Assembly: GCF_030936135.1 (NCBI RefSeq)
Contig: NW_026776913.1
Location: forward strand, 1,736,001-1,800,000
Direction: 5' to 3'
From: Gavia stellata
Lineage: Eukaryota; Chordata; Aves; Gaviiformes; Gaviidae
DNA length: 64,000 nucleotides
Made by a program: the position numbers and the translations under genes. Below, one piece after another: positions 9,385 to 20,855 of the stretch. The notes below the pieces were generated by a model. That model was not told where the DNA came from and searched no databases. It worked only from the letters and a program-made list of their open reading frames with translations. The stretch's first letter is position 1. Each line of letters opens with the position of its first letter.

Positions 9385-10845
9385 AGGGCTCATTGATCCA
9401 CGGATTTGGGAGCAAAAACCTCCTTGTCACATCATGCCCTTTTAGAGACCAAGGGATGGATTTTGAACTGATCTCTGTGTGTGTCTAGTGACAGTGGGGA
9501 TGGTGAGTGTCACTGAGGGACATACCCAGGGCAAAGCCATCAGGGTGAGCATCTCCTGCCTCGAGCAGGAGGGACGGACAAGACAATGGTCAAGTCTCTT
9601 CCAACCTGAGTTATTCTGTCATGCAGTGAGTCTTTTCCATGAAGATAGGATAGGCAGAGGAAGGAGAAAAGAGAGAGAGGCAGAAGTAGAGAGATGAAAT
9701 GTGCCAATATAAAGACAGTAGTTCTTCTGAGCAATGCTTCTCCAATTGAACAAAAGGTAAGAGAATTTATTTTGCTAAGGGGCTGCATAAAACAATTAAC
9801 AGAGAGCAAGGGCGTGTAATCAGCTTGCCAGTACATGCTCTTGCTGCTGTTAATAAAAAACTATGAAAAAAAATCATGAAATTTCATGAAAAGCCAGCCA
9901 TGCTGGAAAGGAAGACTTTTCCAGCTATTACATTGAGGTCTTTTCTGCAGAGCTGTCAAGTTTCTCCTAAAAATCTACATGCAGGGCTGGATTCAGTTAC
10001 CCACACAGAGGTGGTCGCTGTCCTTTGGAGCTGAAGCACCCACGTGGGAAATGCGTCCCAGGACGTCTGGGAGCCCTTCTGGAGCCTGAGCTGGCAGGCA
10101 GGCAGAGTACCTAGGGGTGGTGGAAGGCATCACCTGCCTTCAACACTGCTGGGCAGACTGTGACGAGGCCTCTCCAGCACAGCAGCACGTTGTGTCCCCT
10201 TGGGTGCTGGCTGTGAGGTCAGGTCTGAGCAGCCAGCAGTGGGGAGACAGATACTCTGAGGTCTCGAAAGCCATTGCAATGCTGCCCCCAACAAGATGAC
10301 AGATTTGGGGAGGTCAGGGGGAGCTGGGACAAGATTTGGAGGAGGGAAGAGAGGTTTGGCCAACAAAGATGAAAGGTTTTGAAGAGGAAAGATGCGTTTG
10401 GGTAATCCTGATGCCACTGTGATACTGACTGAGAAAACATTCACGTGAGGCCTTTACCCTCTTTCTAAGCAGTAACCTGAAGCCCTAACCCTACCCTGAT
10501 ATGGCACCCTTCACCCTGACAGGAATCCACTGCTCTAATCCCTAACCTCAAACCTTACCTCTAAACCAAAGCCCCAAACCAGAAACTCTTCCTCCTACCC
10601 TGTTACTCACTCCAATTCCCAGCCTTTATCCCTGCCATTAAATGCTAGCCTTGACCCTCACCCTCCCCACAGCCCTACACAAACCCTAATCCACAAAGCG
10701 AGCCCCTCCCCTGGCACTAACTGGACACCCTCAGCAGAACACCAAACCCTCCCCAAAGCCCAACAGGGCCAAGGTCTTTGTCCTCTGGGCTATGGCAGTT
10801 GCCTCTGCTACTGACGCCTACCAGGAGAAACCCGGAGGCTCTGGA
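9385..10845. repeat. 1.46-kb segment present in left and third copies, absent from right arm
   Basis: In the right arm, sequence equal to the left flank (ending near 9,385) joins directly to sequence equal to 10,846 onward (joint at about 39,225-39,230). The segment is present at 59,412-60,872. A shared gg at the joint suggests deletion from the right arm rather than insertion. No gene is recognised. It contains the C/A-rich telomere-like tract and purine-rich stretches near 9,640-9,700. Confidence 0.7.
10470..10740 (+). repeat. degenerate telomere-like C/A-rich tract
   Basis: About 270 bases with many ccctaa-, ccctac- and acctaa-like hexamers, starting with ccctaaccctaccctga and continuing through looser variants such as aatccctaacctcaaacc. 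It resembles a strongly decayed (CCCTAA)n array, though simple C/A bias could give the same look. It is repeated at about 60,497-60,767. Confidence 0.45.
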
Positions 10846-11800
10846 CTTTGGTTCTTCCTCGCCCCTTCTGGGGAGGTTGGGAAGTGTTGCGCTGTTTTTC
10901 TGCACTTGGCATTGCTCATCCTCACATCCCCCTGTCCCCAGGAAGAGCCCTGAGCCACACGTGAGGGACCAGCTCTGCCTGCCCAGGGCCTGGGGCTCAG
11001 GGTTTGGCCTTTCTGCTTCATCTAACAATCCAAGGGCTTTCTCAGCATTACAGCCACCTGCACAGTGCCTTTGCCTCCCTGCAATCACAGCCTCCAGTTA
11101 TCGGCTCTAACGAGTCCCTGGGGAGGCTCTGTCACTAATGGCCCTCATTTTATATATATATATATATATTAATGCTTCAAGGTTCTTTAGCTTTTGCTTC
11201 TGCCTTTGACTTCTTGAGAGGTTTGATCCCTCTCATCATCAGATTTTCATGGATTACAGGCCCAAATACACCGTGGGGCTCATTAAAGTACAGAAAGCCC
11301 TAATGAGCTATTTCCCTGCGTGTCACTTTCTTCAAGTCTTCAAGACTTGTGCAGCTAATTGGAATCATTTCATAGTGCAGTTAAAGAGGAAGATTTCAAA
11401 GTGCCCCTAATAAAAAATACATTTTTTAAAATGTTACATTTTATTCCTTTCAGTTTAAAGAAGAGGTGACAGCAGCATTCTCCAGTTGATATTGACCCAG
11501 AGTGTCGGGGAGGAAAAGCAGTCCCTTGAGGCCTGACACTGCATGGACACCCTTGCTCCTCACCTCCCCAGCCCCACCATTTCTGTCCTTGGCCACCTGG
11601 GACTTGCCTCACTTTGCCTTCCGTCAGACTTCTCGGGACTCTGGGAGCTGAATGTTACAGCGCCATTGCACCACCTCCCACCTGCTTTCCTTAGAGAACT
11701 GCCTGCACACCGGCACAGAGGGAATGTTCCTCTTTGCAAGCAAAGAGAAGGAAAGCAAGGAAAAGTTTCATAAACATTAAAACGCACTCCTCAGCCACAC
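10846..11800 (+). repeat. recurrent repeat R, copy 2
   Basis: It contains ccaggaagagccctgagcca (about 10,940), ccctggggaggctctgtc, gacttcttgagaggttt (about 11,210) and a 3' part with aataaa-like and ttagagaactgcctgcac elements (about 11,692). This copy shows the downstream half missing in copy 1. Mirrored at 38,285-39,210 and directly repeated at 60,873-61,823. Confidence 0.65.
11151..11170. repeat. (TA)n microsatellite
   Basis: A run of alternating t and a of about 19 bases inside repeat R. The third copy has a shorter run at 61,179-61,194. The right arm has no run here, so it arose in the lineage leading to the left and third copies, or was lost from the right arm. Confidence 0.8.
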
Positions 11801-12342
11801 GTAAAGTACAAGCTAGGTCTCATGAGGCTGACTTTCGACAAGGGATAATCTCATGAGAAATGCTTTAGATAGGGAGATACAAAAAAGTAAATATCAACAT
11901 AATTAAAGAGTTGGCTCTTAAAGAGAGACAATAAGACTACTGAAGGACAGGCCGGCTTTTAGTCCCTGAAGCTCAAAGCAGCAGCATAGGTGAGAGGTAC
12001 CAGAACGAACAAAGAGAAAGGGAAGGAGAAAACTGGAGAATAATGGAAAGGGCCTTTGCCCAGGCAGTCTGCATCTGAAACGACGACTTTAGAAATGGTC
12101 TTTGTATCAGGGCAGGGGAAAGTCTATGAAAGATCAGAGAAATGAAAGACAGCGTAGGACAGGCAGAAGAGTGGTATTGAAGTTACAGGGGAAGGTCAGC
12201 ATTTCCTTGGAATATGACTTTTGAGAGGTCATGGGATTGGTAGAGGTCTCTTGTGAGTGAGGACAAAGCAATGGTGCACCCCTCTTGGAAAGAAGGCCAA
12301 AAGTGCACCCCAGGGAACCCCAGGCTGTACAAGCTCACTTTA
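11801..12342. other. arm sequence without a recognised gene
   Basis: AT-rich sequence conserved in the right arm (about 37,741-38,284) and third copy (61,824-62,364). No coding or repeat signature is recognised. Confidence 0.5.
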
Positions 12343-12905
12343 CAGAATCACAGAATCACAGAATCACTAAGGTTGGAAAAGACCTGTAAGATCATCAAGT
12401 CCAACCATCAACCTACAAACCCCACCATGCCCATTAAACCATGTCTCACAATGCCTCGTCCACACGTTCCTTGAAAACCTCCAAGGATGGTGACTCCAGC
12501 ACTTCCCTGGGCAGCTTATTCCATTGCCTTACCACTCTCTCAGTAAAGAAATTTTTTCTAATATCTAGTCTAAACCTCCCCTGGTGCAACTTGAGGCCAT
12601 TTCCTCTTGTCCTGTCACTAGTCACTTGGGAGAAGAGGCCAACACCCACCTCTCTGAAACCCCCTTTCAGGTAATTGTAGAGAGCGATGAGGTCTCCCCT
12701 CAGCCTCCTCTTCTGCAGACTGAACAACCCCAGTTCCCTCAGCCGCTCCTCATAAGACTTGTGCTCCAGACACCTCAGGAGCTTTCTCGCCCTTCTCTGG
12801 ACACACTCCAGCACCTCAATGTCCTTCTTGTATTGAGGGGCCCAAAACTGAACACAGTATTCAAGGTACGGCCTCACCAGCGCCGAGTACAGGTGTACTC
12901 GTTTG
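12343..12905 (-). mobile_element. CR1 LINE fragment, 3' end
   Basis: The tandem cagaat-ca units at 12,343-12,366 are the reversed CR1 terminal repeats. The minus-strand frame then reads the C-terminal end of the CR1 reverse-transcriptase protein: [45 protein letters not shown] and [14 protein letters not shown]. It is truncated at the 5' end, as is usual for CR1. It abuts a second CR1 in the opposite orientation. Confidence 0.93.
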
Positions 12906-12979
12906 GTGAGGAGTGTGCCATCAGTTAGAGGCCTCTTGGGTGACATTTCTGGCACCTTGAAAGAGAAGAATTTGTCCAA

Positions 12980-14110
12980 AAGCAGTCAGCATGGACTCAC
13001 CAAGGGTGAATCATGCCTCACCGACTTGATTGCCTTCATGATGAAGTAGCTGCATTTGTGCATGAGGGGAGAACAGTGGATGTTGTTTACCTCAGCTTAA
13101 GCAAGACTTGTGGCATGGTCTCCCTCAATATTCTTCTACCCAAGTTAGGTTCTTACAGTCTGGATGGGTTGACAAACAGATGGGTGAAGCACCAGTTGGA
13201 TGATCAGGCTGGGAGAGCAGGGGTCATAGTCTACCTGGAGGCTAATGGGACATACTGGGGCATGTGGGGCAGCACAGGGGACTCTGCTGAGACCTGGGCA
13301 GTTTAATACGTGTAGCTATGACTTGGAGGAGGCAACTCTCACCTTGTTTGTCGATGACCCTAAATTGGGAGGACCATTGCTGTGCCCTAGGGATGCCATA
13401 GAGGGGAAACTGGAGAGGTGGGAGGACCGTCCTGTCAGAACCTTCATGGGATAGAAGGCGGCCAAATGGCAGGTCCTGCACCTGGGACAGACTAACGCCC
13501 TGCAGTGGTAGGGGCTGAGGACTGCCTGGCTGGGGATCAGCTCTGCGTAAATGGCCCTGGTGGTGCTGGAGGACAGAAAGCAAATTAGAACATCTGTACA
13601 CTACCATGTAAATTTCTGGGCCTCATGTGTGGCAGGGGAGGAGGGAGTGAGCGGCTGTCTGGCTGCTGGGCTATTGGCCAGAAATAACCCATTACAGCAA
13701 GGAACATGTTGATAGCCGGGAGCGAGTTCAGAGGAAGACCGCCAAGATGCTCAGGGGCTTGAGGACTTACATTGGAGGAGGAACTGAGGGACAAGTCCTT
13801 GTTCAGCCTGGAGAAGGGAAGGCCTCAGGAATATCAGCCTGCCAGTCACTGTGGGTATGTTTTCAGGGAGATGGAACCAGTCTTGTCACCGTGACCTTTG
13901 GCAGGAGGATAATCAACAATAGTCAAGTGTTGAAATAAGGACTAGTCAGGCTGGAGATAAGGAAAAACATTTTCTCCATGAGGGCATCCAAGCATCAGAG
14001 CAGGTTTCCCAGAGACATTGTGCCATCTCTGTCCTTGGATGCTTTCAGCCTCCACTGGATAAAGCCTTAAGCAACGTGGTCTGACTCCATAGCTGCTTCT
14101 GCCATGAGAA
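12980..14110 (+). mobile_element. CR1 LINE fragment, reverse-transcriptase region to near 3' end
   Basis: It reads as decayed CR1: catggactcaccaagggtga, then gttgtttacctcagcttaa (about 13,082), a reverse-transcriptase finger/palm remnant, and the late region with cagaggaagaccgccaag (about 13,731) and a terminal part near 13,998-14,090. Many stops are present. It is head-to-head with the CR1 at 12,343-12,905, so the two are separate insertions. Confidence 0.85.
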
Positions 14111-14129
14111 GGAGGTCAGAGCAGAGACC

Positions 14130-14620
14130 CCCTGGAGTCCCATTCAGAAGAGTGGAAAACTAAATGATGCTGCAGTTCCTTCCCCTCTGGGTCTTTCCTT
14201 GATGAGAGTCAGGAAAGTTTTCACTTCCCCATTACCACCATGGAAGTAAGTCAGATGTTAGTATGGTCAGAGCAGCTGGAGCTTGCTTATCCGCTTCCAG
14301 GCAGTGTTGCTCAGATGCAGGGCTGCTTGACAGGTATCTCTCAAGCAGCCCTGATCATTCCCTTTCTTCACCTTTCATTCCCCTTTCACTCTTTTCCCAC
14401 CTCTCAAGCCCTACTCTTCAATCATCCTTATCCCCTCCCATGTAAAAAGCCAACTCGTTTTCACCATTTCCCCACTGGCCCTGCCTTGGCTCACTTTGGA
14501 CCCTCCTTTGGTGGTTCTGAGATGGTTACCACCGTACTTTCTACCTTGGTTAGCAGCTCCATTACACTAGCAGTCTTCTTGTCATCTGTAGTGTTCTGAT
14601 CTTGTTGGAGGCACCACGAC
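14130..14620 (+). repeat. duplicated non-coding module N, copy 1
   Basis: The module contains a splice-like catggaagtaag, a long C/T-rich stretch (about 14,355-14,480) and gcagctccattacactag. It is paralogous to 18,470-18,960, where the order is the same (catggaggtgag, C/T-rich stretch, ccattaaactaata). Both copies follow a CR1 end, so CR1 plus module was duplicated together inside the ancestral arm. Confidence 0.6.
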
Positions 14621-14726
14621 TCAGGATGACCATTGGCACACGTGCTTTAACAGCTGGACTGTTGGAGCTTCAGTCCAGAGAGACCTTGACACACCTGGAG
14701 ATTTGGCCATGTCCTGGACCAAGCTG

Positions 14727-14935
14727 GGGTGGAGTTAACTTTCCCCATAGCAGCCCTCATGGTGCTCAGCTTTGTATTTGTAGCCGGAGTGCTGTTGCTA
14801 CCACACCGCTGTTTTGGCTCTTGCTTAGCAGTGCTGGTACAGCGTCAAGGCTACCTCTCCAACCTCCCTCCCCTGCAAAGGCCTGGGGAGGTGGGCAAGG
14901 GCTTGGGAGGGGACAGAAAGTGTTTTGGGTGCTCT
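14727..14935 (+). mobile_element. ERV-L-type LTR fragment
   Basis: The sequence ctggggtggagttaacttt followed by a diverged ...tttggctcttgcttagcag and a gggaggtgggcaagg stretch follows the order of the LTR of the provirus at 46,858 (gggatggggttaacttt ... gggaagttgggagg). It is a partial, older relative with no internal sequence. It is mirrored at 35,135-35,345, so it predates the arm duplication. Confidence 0.65.
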
Positions 14936-15029
14936 TGGGATGTGTCCTTCACACAATGATGTGTTTTGCATCGGTCTAAGGCTATCCACTGTGGAAAGTG
15001 GACTTATGAGGAGGTAAGACGGCCTTAAT

Positions 15030-16120
15030 ATACAGGTGAGGAATGTCTTCTATGTTGTATTGAACTATGTCTACCTTTGGTTTTGTTTGTTGGCAAGTAA
15101 GAAACTTCCTTCTGTGCCTGTGTGCAGCTCGTTCTCCAGGTGAAACAGTGGGAATTGGTGCCAAGGGGCTGAAACATGCAGCTGCAGGCTTTAGTTGAGA
15201 AGACTCTGTTTGTACAGCACTGCTGTAAGGCGCACGTGGTTGAAGATAGAAATGGTGGAGTTGGTGGAAGGTACCAAGACTGCCCATATAGTTTCTGCCA
15301 TAAAGGGTAGTGACTTCCATATATATTCCTCCTCAGTTAGGATATGCTCTCTTTCAGTATCAGTTGCAGATTGCTGCTGTCACTTAAGGTTTATGCAGAA
15401 AAATAAAGGGAAGTGCGAAAAGAATAAATTCTTTCTTCCTGTTGGTGAATGATGAACTCTTTTCACTTTGAATACACTCCTGAAACCTCTCAAATGAACC
15501 ACATAAAACCAGAAAATCAGGAAAATTGGCTTGTTAGGGTGTTTTTCATGTTCGAGTGCCCTCTGGAGCCAAGTTCCTGAACTGCATATCCTGAAAGATT
15601 GAACAGGCCTCTGGAGAAGGAAAAGCAGAAGCAAACCTCCAGGTTTCTGAGGGGGTTAGTGAGCCCCGCCAAGGGCCATCACTGCAGAGACCACAGAGGG
15701 AACGCTGGACAAGGTGACCATCCCTGAGGGCTGGTGAAAGAGGAAGTCAGAGGTGATGGATAAGAGGTGGCAAATGAAATGTGGGGGTGGCTCTGATGCC
15801 AAGCAGGCCCTTGATGTCTTTCTCTAAGGAGGATGACCTAGTCCTGACCCCCATCACCTTGCAAAAGGCATCCTGTCCCTCACTGGATGCTCAGGGCTCT
15901 TCCTATGAGCAGTGGGATGTGGGGTGCGCAATGACAAGTGCAGGACAGCGGTCGCACAGCTCCCAGCCTCTATGAAGGATGAGGAGGCAAGAAAGCACTG
16001 GGGCTGTAAGGAAATGGTGACCTCCTTGGAAGAGGCAGAAGTGACAGCGAAGAGGACAAGGACCCCACTTGTGTTATTGAGAGGTCCCAGACCCACCAAG
16101 ACTCTCAGCTGTCCCCACCG
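15030..16120 (-). repeat. recurrent repeat R, copy 3 (reversed)
   Basis: Read on the minus strand it gives the family order: aagagccctgagcatcc (about 15,890), then an aataaa-rich part (about 15,400-15,430) and the cacacaggcacagaagg region (about 15,110-15,130). It is more diverged than copies 1 and 2. Mirrored at 33,950-35,045. Confidence 0.55.
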
Positions 16121-16204
16121 CAGGCTTTCCTACACTGTCCTATGCCTGTGCCTGTTTCCCAGCAGATTTAACCACCTACCATGACTTCCTGAATACAGTA
16201 ATAC

Positions 16205-17095
16205 AATAAATTCAGTAAGTTTGCAGATGATGGTGAAATAGGAGGAGGTCTGGATTTGATTGAGGGTGGAGAGGCCTTATAGAGAGAACTGGATAGACTG
16301 GAGAGCTGGGCAATCGCCAACCACATCAAATTTAACAGGAGCAAGAGCTGGATTCTCCACCTGGGATGCAGTAATCCGAGTTATACATACAAACTGGGGG
16401 AGGAGAGGCTGAAGAGCAGCCCTGCAGAAAGAGATCTGGGGTTTTTGGGTTCAGGGCAAATTGAATAGGAGTCAATAGTGTGCCATGGCAGCCAAAAGGG
16501 CCACCCGTGTCCTGGGGTGCATCAAGCACAGCAACGCTAGCTGGTCGAGGGAGGTGATTGTCCCACTCCGCACTGCACTGGTACGGCCCCACCTCAAGTG
16601 CTGTGTGCCGTTTGGGGCACCTCAGTAGAAGAAGGACACCAAAGTGTTGGAGTGTCCAGGGAGGGGCAACAAAGGTGGTGAAAGGTCTCGAGGGCAAGAC
16701 TTGGGAGCAGTGGCTGAGGTCACTTGATTTGTTCAGCTTGGAGAAGAGAAGGCTGAGGGGTGACCTCATCGCAGTCTACAACTTCCTCAAGGAGGCAGCG
16801 GAGAGGGAGATGCTGATCTCCCCTCTCTGGTGACCAGCGATAGGACCCGAGGAAATGGAATGGAGCTGTGTCAGGGGACGTTCAGATTGGACATGAGTAA
16901 AAGGTTCTTCACTGAGAGGGCTGTTAGTCATGGGAACAGGCTCCCGAGGGAAGTGCTCACGGTACCAAGCCTGTCAGAGTTCAAGGAGCGTCTTGAAAAC
17001 ATATGTCATGTGCTTTAGTTTTAAGTAGTCCTGGTGAGGATTAGGGAGTTGGACTCAATGATCCTTATGGGTCCCTTCCAACATTAGATATTCAA
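16205..17095 (+). mobile_element. CR1 LINE fragment, 3' part
   Basis: It starts in the reverse-transcriptase palm (aagtttgcagatgatggtg, the degenerate FADD region) and runs through [20 protein letters not shown] (about 16,726-16,785) and [14 protein letters not shown] to the 3' end gggtcccttccaacattaga near 17,090. Several frames are broken. It is a different CR1 subfamily from 12,343-12,905, to judge by the 3' end. Mirrored at 32,970-33,865. Confidence 0.93.
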
Positions 17096-17499
17096 TGATT
17101 CCTTGACTTCATCAGGTCAGTTCTGTCTTTTACATGCAGTTGTTGATCTTCAGAATGAGACTCATTCTATAGAAACGCTGTTGCTGGTACCAGTTGCAAA
17201 ACCGATTGTCTGACTGCAGGATCTGCCCAATTCTTTTCAAACCTTTTCCCCTCAATAGCAGGATGGAGAAGAATACCATCTGCACCCTCCTGCCCTTGAC
17301 CATCACACCCAGAGCAGCGTAGTCATGCTTGCTACTTTCCAGGTCTCCTAGGACAACATCAGTGGTTCTCGTGTGGAAGAGCAGAAGGGGTTAACATTCC
17401 AAGATCAGGACAAGCTTCCGCAGCCTCCCAGCAATGCACCCCTTGATCAAGGACAGCTGACAGAGCTCCTTAGAAGCTGCTAGAGCTTGCCAGCAGCTT

Positions 17500-17760
17500 G
17501 TCAGAAGTCTACGTCTCCTCTGACTCTTCTTACTTGGCAGCCAAAGGCCCCTTGAATGTCCTCAGAGGGCTCCATGGATCTTCAAGACCCAGGTTCACTA
17601 AGGCTCTCAAAAAAGTCCCCAGGAGACATTGTCAGGACTCCATTCGGCCAAGAGCTGAGGAACTCGGGGTGATTCCAGTATTGATCCTGAAGTGAGCCCG
17701 AGGTTGGTCTAGAGGCATCCGAAGGTGCTTTCCAGCATGAATGGGTTTGTGATTCTGTCA
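17500..17760 (+). repeat. repeat remnant, CR1-like 3' end
   Basis: The tail aggtgctttccagcatgaat followed by gtgattctgtca resembles a diverged CR1 terminus. The body is not clearly CR1. Mirrored at 32,310-32,570 with very few differences. Confidence 0.4.
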
Positions 17761-18119
17761 TCTCTCATAATAGCTACTGCAATTCTTGCAGTCATCAATT
17801 CCTCCTCTGCATCTGGATTAGCACCAAGCATGGTAACCCTAGAGCCACACCCTCTCAATGGTGTCAGGATGCCACTTAGGACTGAAACATTTTATGTTCA
17901 AAGTTTCATTGTGGATGACTCTTTGTTTTCAGACAGAACAGGCCCTTCTCACAGCCTGAAACACCTGTGCATTGCAACATGATGCCAAATGAGAGGGATG
18001 CAATCAGAAATTCATGACACGAGGGTAATGATGTTATAACATCTGAGGGGTCCTTGGGAAAGCCAGTAAAAACTCAAAATGCCCTAAAAATCTCAGACAT
18101 GATTTGTAAGGTTGGCTTT

Positions 18120-18455
18120 GCCACTATGGCAGTCTGAGGGAGCTGGGTTTGTTCAGTGGGGAGAAGAGAAGGCTTTGGGGACACCTGGGGACAGCCTTTC
18201 CACACCTACCAGGAGATCACCAGGAAGAGGCAGCCAGGCTCTCCTTCCCTGTTGTGAATGATGGGAGGGTGAGGGCCAATGGACTTCACTTGAAACACCT
18301 GAGGAAAAGCTCTTTACCCATGAAGAGGGTCAAGCCCTGAGGCAGGTTGCCCAGAGAGGTTGTGCTCTGTCAATCCTTGGATGTTTTCAAGTCTCACACA
18401 AATAAAACTCTGAGCCACCTGGTGTGACTTGATAGCTGACCTTGCTGGGAGCAGC
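18120..18455 (+). mobile_element. CR1 LINE fragment
   Basis: The sequence agctgggtttgttcagtggg, ggagaagagaaggctt and the late motif gttgcccagagaggttgtgc (about 18,344) match the CR1 C-terminal coding region. It ends with a diverged tail before module N. Mirrored at 31,610-31,945. Confidence 0.85.
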
Positions 18456-18469
18456 AGGTTGGCTCTCGT

Positions 18470-18960
18470 GCAGCATGAGGGACTGCCCATTTCCTTCCAC
18501 CACAGGGCTTCCCTGAACCATGCTAGGGAAAGCACTCAGCTTCCCCATGACCATGGAGGTGAGCAAACCTAAGTTTGGTCAGATCATCTTTCTTGTCTCG
18601 TGCAAGTCACCACTGCTTACCTGGAGAGCTACTTGGCAGGTACCTCCAAACAGCCTCGATCATGTCCTTTGCTTCATCTTCTCTTTTCTTTTCCCCTCTT
18701 TTCCCCCATCAGAGCTCTGCCCTTTGGTCATCCTTACCTCCTCGCATACAAACAGCCCACCTGTGTTTGCTCTTCCCACACTGGTCTTGCCTTTGCTTGC
18801 TCTGTAGCTCTTTCTGAGATGGGCAGCATGGAGAATTCTATATTGGAAAGCAATTCCATTAAACTAATACCTCATTTTACCATTTGTAGTGCCCTGCAAT
18901 GCATGCTGTTGTCTCTTGAGAGACACCACAATCAGGGTGAGCCATTTGCACAAACAGCTG
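18470..18960 (+). repeat. duplicated non-coding module N, copy 2
   Basis: Paralogous to 14,130-14,620, with the same order of elements, including a T/C-rich tract at about 18,670-18,720. It follows a CR1 end, as copy 1 does. The divergence between the two is clearly larger than between the two arms, so this tandem duplication is older. Confidence 0.6.
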
Positions 18961-19314
18961 ACAAAACAGTGACTCAGTCCATGAGGACCTGGAGGACCTC
19001 TGGGATTCAGCCAACAGAAACCTCCTGAATTTACAAGGAGAAGCCACTAGTCCTGTATCGGAGGGGGAAGAATAACCCTGTACCTCAGGGCAGGCTGGTA
19101 CCCAACTGGCTGAGCAGGGACCCAAAGCAGAAGGGCCTGGGCCCAACAAGGGATGCCGTATGACCCAGTAGCACGTGCTCACAAGAAGAAAGATCAGCTG
19201 TGTTAGGAATGATGTGTTCACCCAGACAGTGGGAGTTATCGTCCTCGTCGAGTGAGCACCGTTGTGGCCACATTTGGAGTAGTGTGTCCCTCTGTGGGGT
19301 TTCCTGCTCTAGGC

Positions 19315-19938
19315 AATTCGGGAGGAACTGGAGAGTGCCCAGAAGAGCTCTGCAGAGATGGGGGTCGGGGTCTAGTGCCCTCCTTGGGGGTGCTGAGGCA
19401 CCTGGGTGTTTGTCTGGTGGGTTTAGACTGGACATGAGAGAAAGAAATGCCACCCCAAGGGCAGTGCTGTGATACAAGAGGCCACCCAGAGGGAGCCTGG
19501 GCCAGCCCAAGGCTTTGTGTTTCAAGGAACAGCCAGGGATGGCGGAGAGAAATCAGTAAAGGCAGTGAGATACTCAGGTGAGAACAAGAGGATGGAGTGT
19601 CCACAGCCTTCAAGGAAACAGGGCCAGGCGTACACACCATAGGACAGCCTTGGGTGGAGACGGTCGAGGGAGCTGGCAATGCCGAAAGCCCCCAACAGAG
19701 CTGACGTCCTCCTCCCCTTGGCTGTGGCTGTTGTCTGTGCCAGCCAGGGCCTTCCAGTAGGAACTTCATCATTACAGCACGAGGGCCTCATGGACTCCTC
19801 TTCCCTACCCAGGAGCCTGGCTAGTTTCAAACCGTGTTTTTGCACTTGCTCAGGGATCTTCCTGGGGATGTGTGATGGAGGGATGTTCCTTGACCACACT
19901 GCCCCAGGAAAAGCCCCGAGCAACGTGTCAGGGAAAAT
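19315..19938 (+). repeat. recurrent repeat R, copy 4, cut at the inner arm boundary
   Basis: It matches 6,107-6,560 of copy 1 in order (gaaatgccaccccaagggca; ccaaggctttgtgtttcaag; gccccgagcaacgtg). Homology to the right arm stops near 19,938, inside the element. The counterpart at 30,141-30,760 continues into the spacer as a longer copy. Confidence 0.65.
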
Positions 19939-20855
19939 CGCATTCTCTGGGAATGTGTTGTGTATGTGACACATTGCCCCAAGCAATGTGTGAGGCACCA
20001 AATCGCATTCTCTGTGATGCCGACTGGGGTGTCTGTCATGCACCCACCCTGAATGGGAATTGCTTTCCTGTTGGTCCTGTGATCTTCTTGCCAGCCCTGG
20101 CATCTCATGTAGCTCTGTGGGCCTGGATTTGAACCTTACATTGAGCAGCTGCCTTGAATTCTGTACCACAATGTGGGGATGAACACGAGACAGCTGCCAA
20201 TACAGTCAGTGAAGATCAAATAAACCCAACACGTGGAGGAGAGGAAGAAAGAGACGGAGCTCTCCCTGTGGCATACGACTCCATTCCATCCTATGAATGT
20301 CTCTATAGGCTGACCTGAACATAATGAGTAGGGACAGGTTCAGTTGCCCTTAATTTGGGCAGCAGCTGTCCTTTCAGTTGGCCAAAGGAAATTCCCAAGA
20401 GCCTCCAAGAAGATGCCCCAGATGTTGGCCTGTCTCTACATCAGCCTGCACGTACCTTCAATCTGTCTGTATTACCGGCACATATCTTTGACCACCTCTG
20501 GCACCTCAGATGTCACCAGACAACTGCATCTGAACAGCTCACTCCTGGCCTCCAGCTCCATTAATTACCATGGGAGCTGAGAGCAGGAGCTCACATGCAG
20601 GTGCCTATTGTGTGTCCACCTGAAGGGGGGCAGGAGGAATCCCACCTGCTGTGGGTCTGTGGTGTGCATGGGAGGGAGCTGAGTGCCCTTCCAGCCCCAG
20701 CACTCCAAACCCAGGATGAGATGCCTTGTCGGGCTCAGCTGCATCCCTTCCCTCAGCAGGGGTAAAGGAGATCCCTGCCTGTCCCTGTCTGGCTGTCCTG
20801 TCTAAAGATGGGCCAAGAAAAGTTGATATTTAGGCGTGACTCTGTCTCTCAGCAG

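Larger units (their letters stand above)
3392..19938 (+). repeat. left arm of a large inverted repeat
   Basis: The arm matches 30,141-45,713 in reverse complement. Anchor pairs: decayed OR 5,063-5,571 (-) with 43,536-44,044 (+); OR 8,134-9,066 (+) with 39,544-40,476 (-); CR1 12,343-12,905 (-) with 37,179-37,740 (+); LTR fragment 14,727-14,935 (+) with 35,135-35,345 (-). Coordinate sums of paired points are about 49,107 at the outer end, 48,610 at the OR genes and about 50,075 inside, which shows at least two large indels. One is a 1.46 kb segment present only here (about 9,385-10,845). The outer breakpoint is at 3,392, after which sequence differs from the right arm. Confidence 0.9.

Noticed and set aside
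12446-12979. 177-codon minus-strand frame as a host gene (also 37,101 and 62,468)
   Set aside because: It is the C-terminal end of the CR1 reverse-transcriptase protein.
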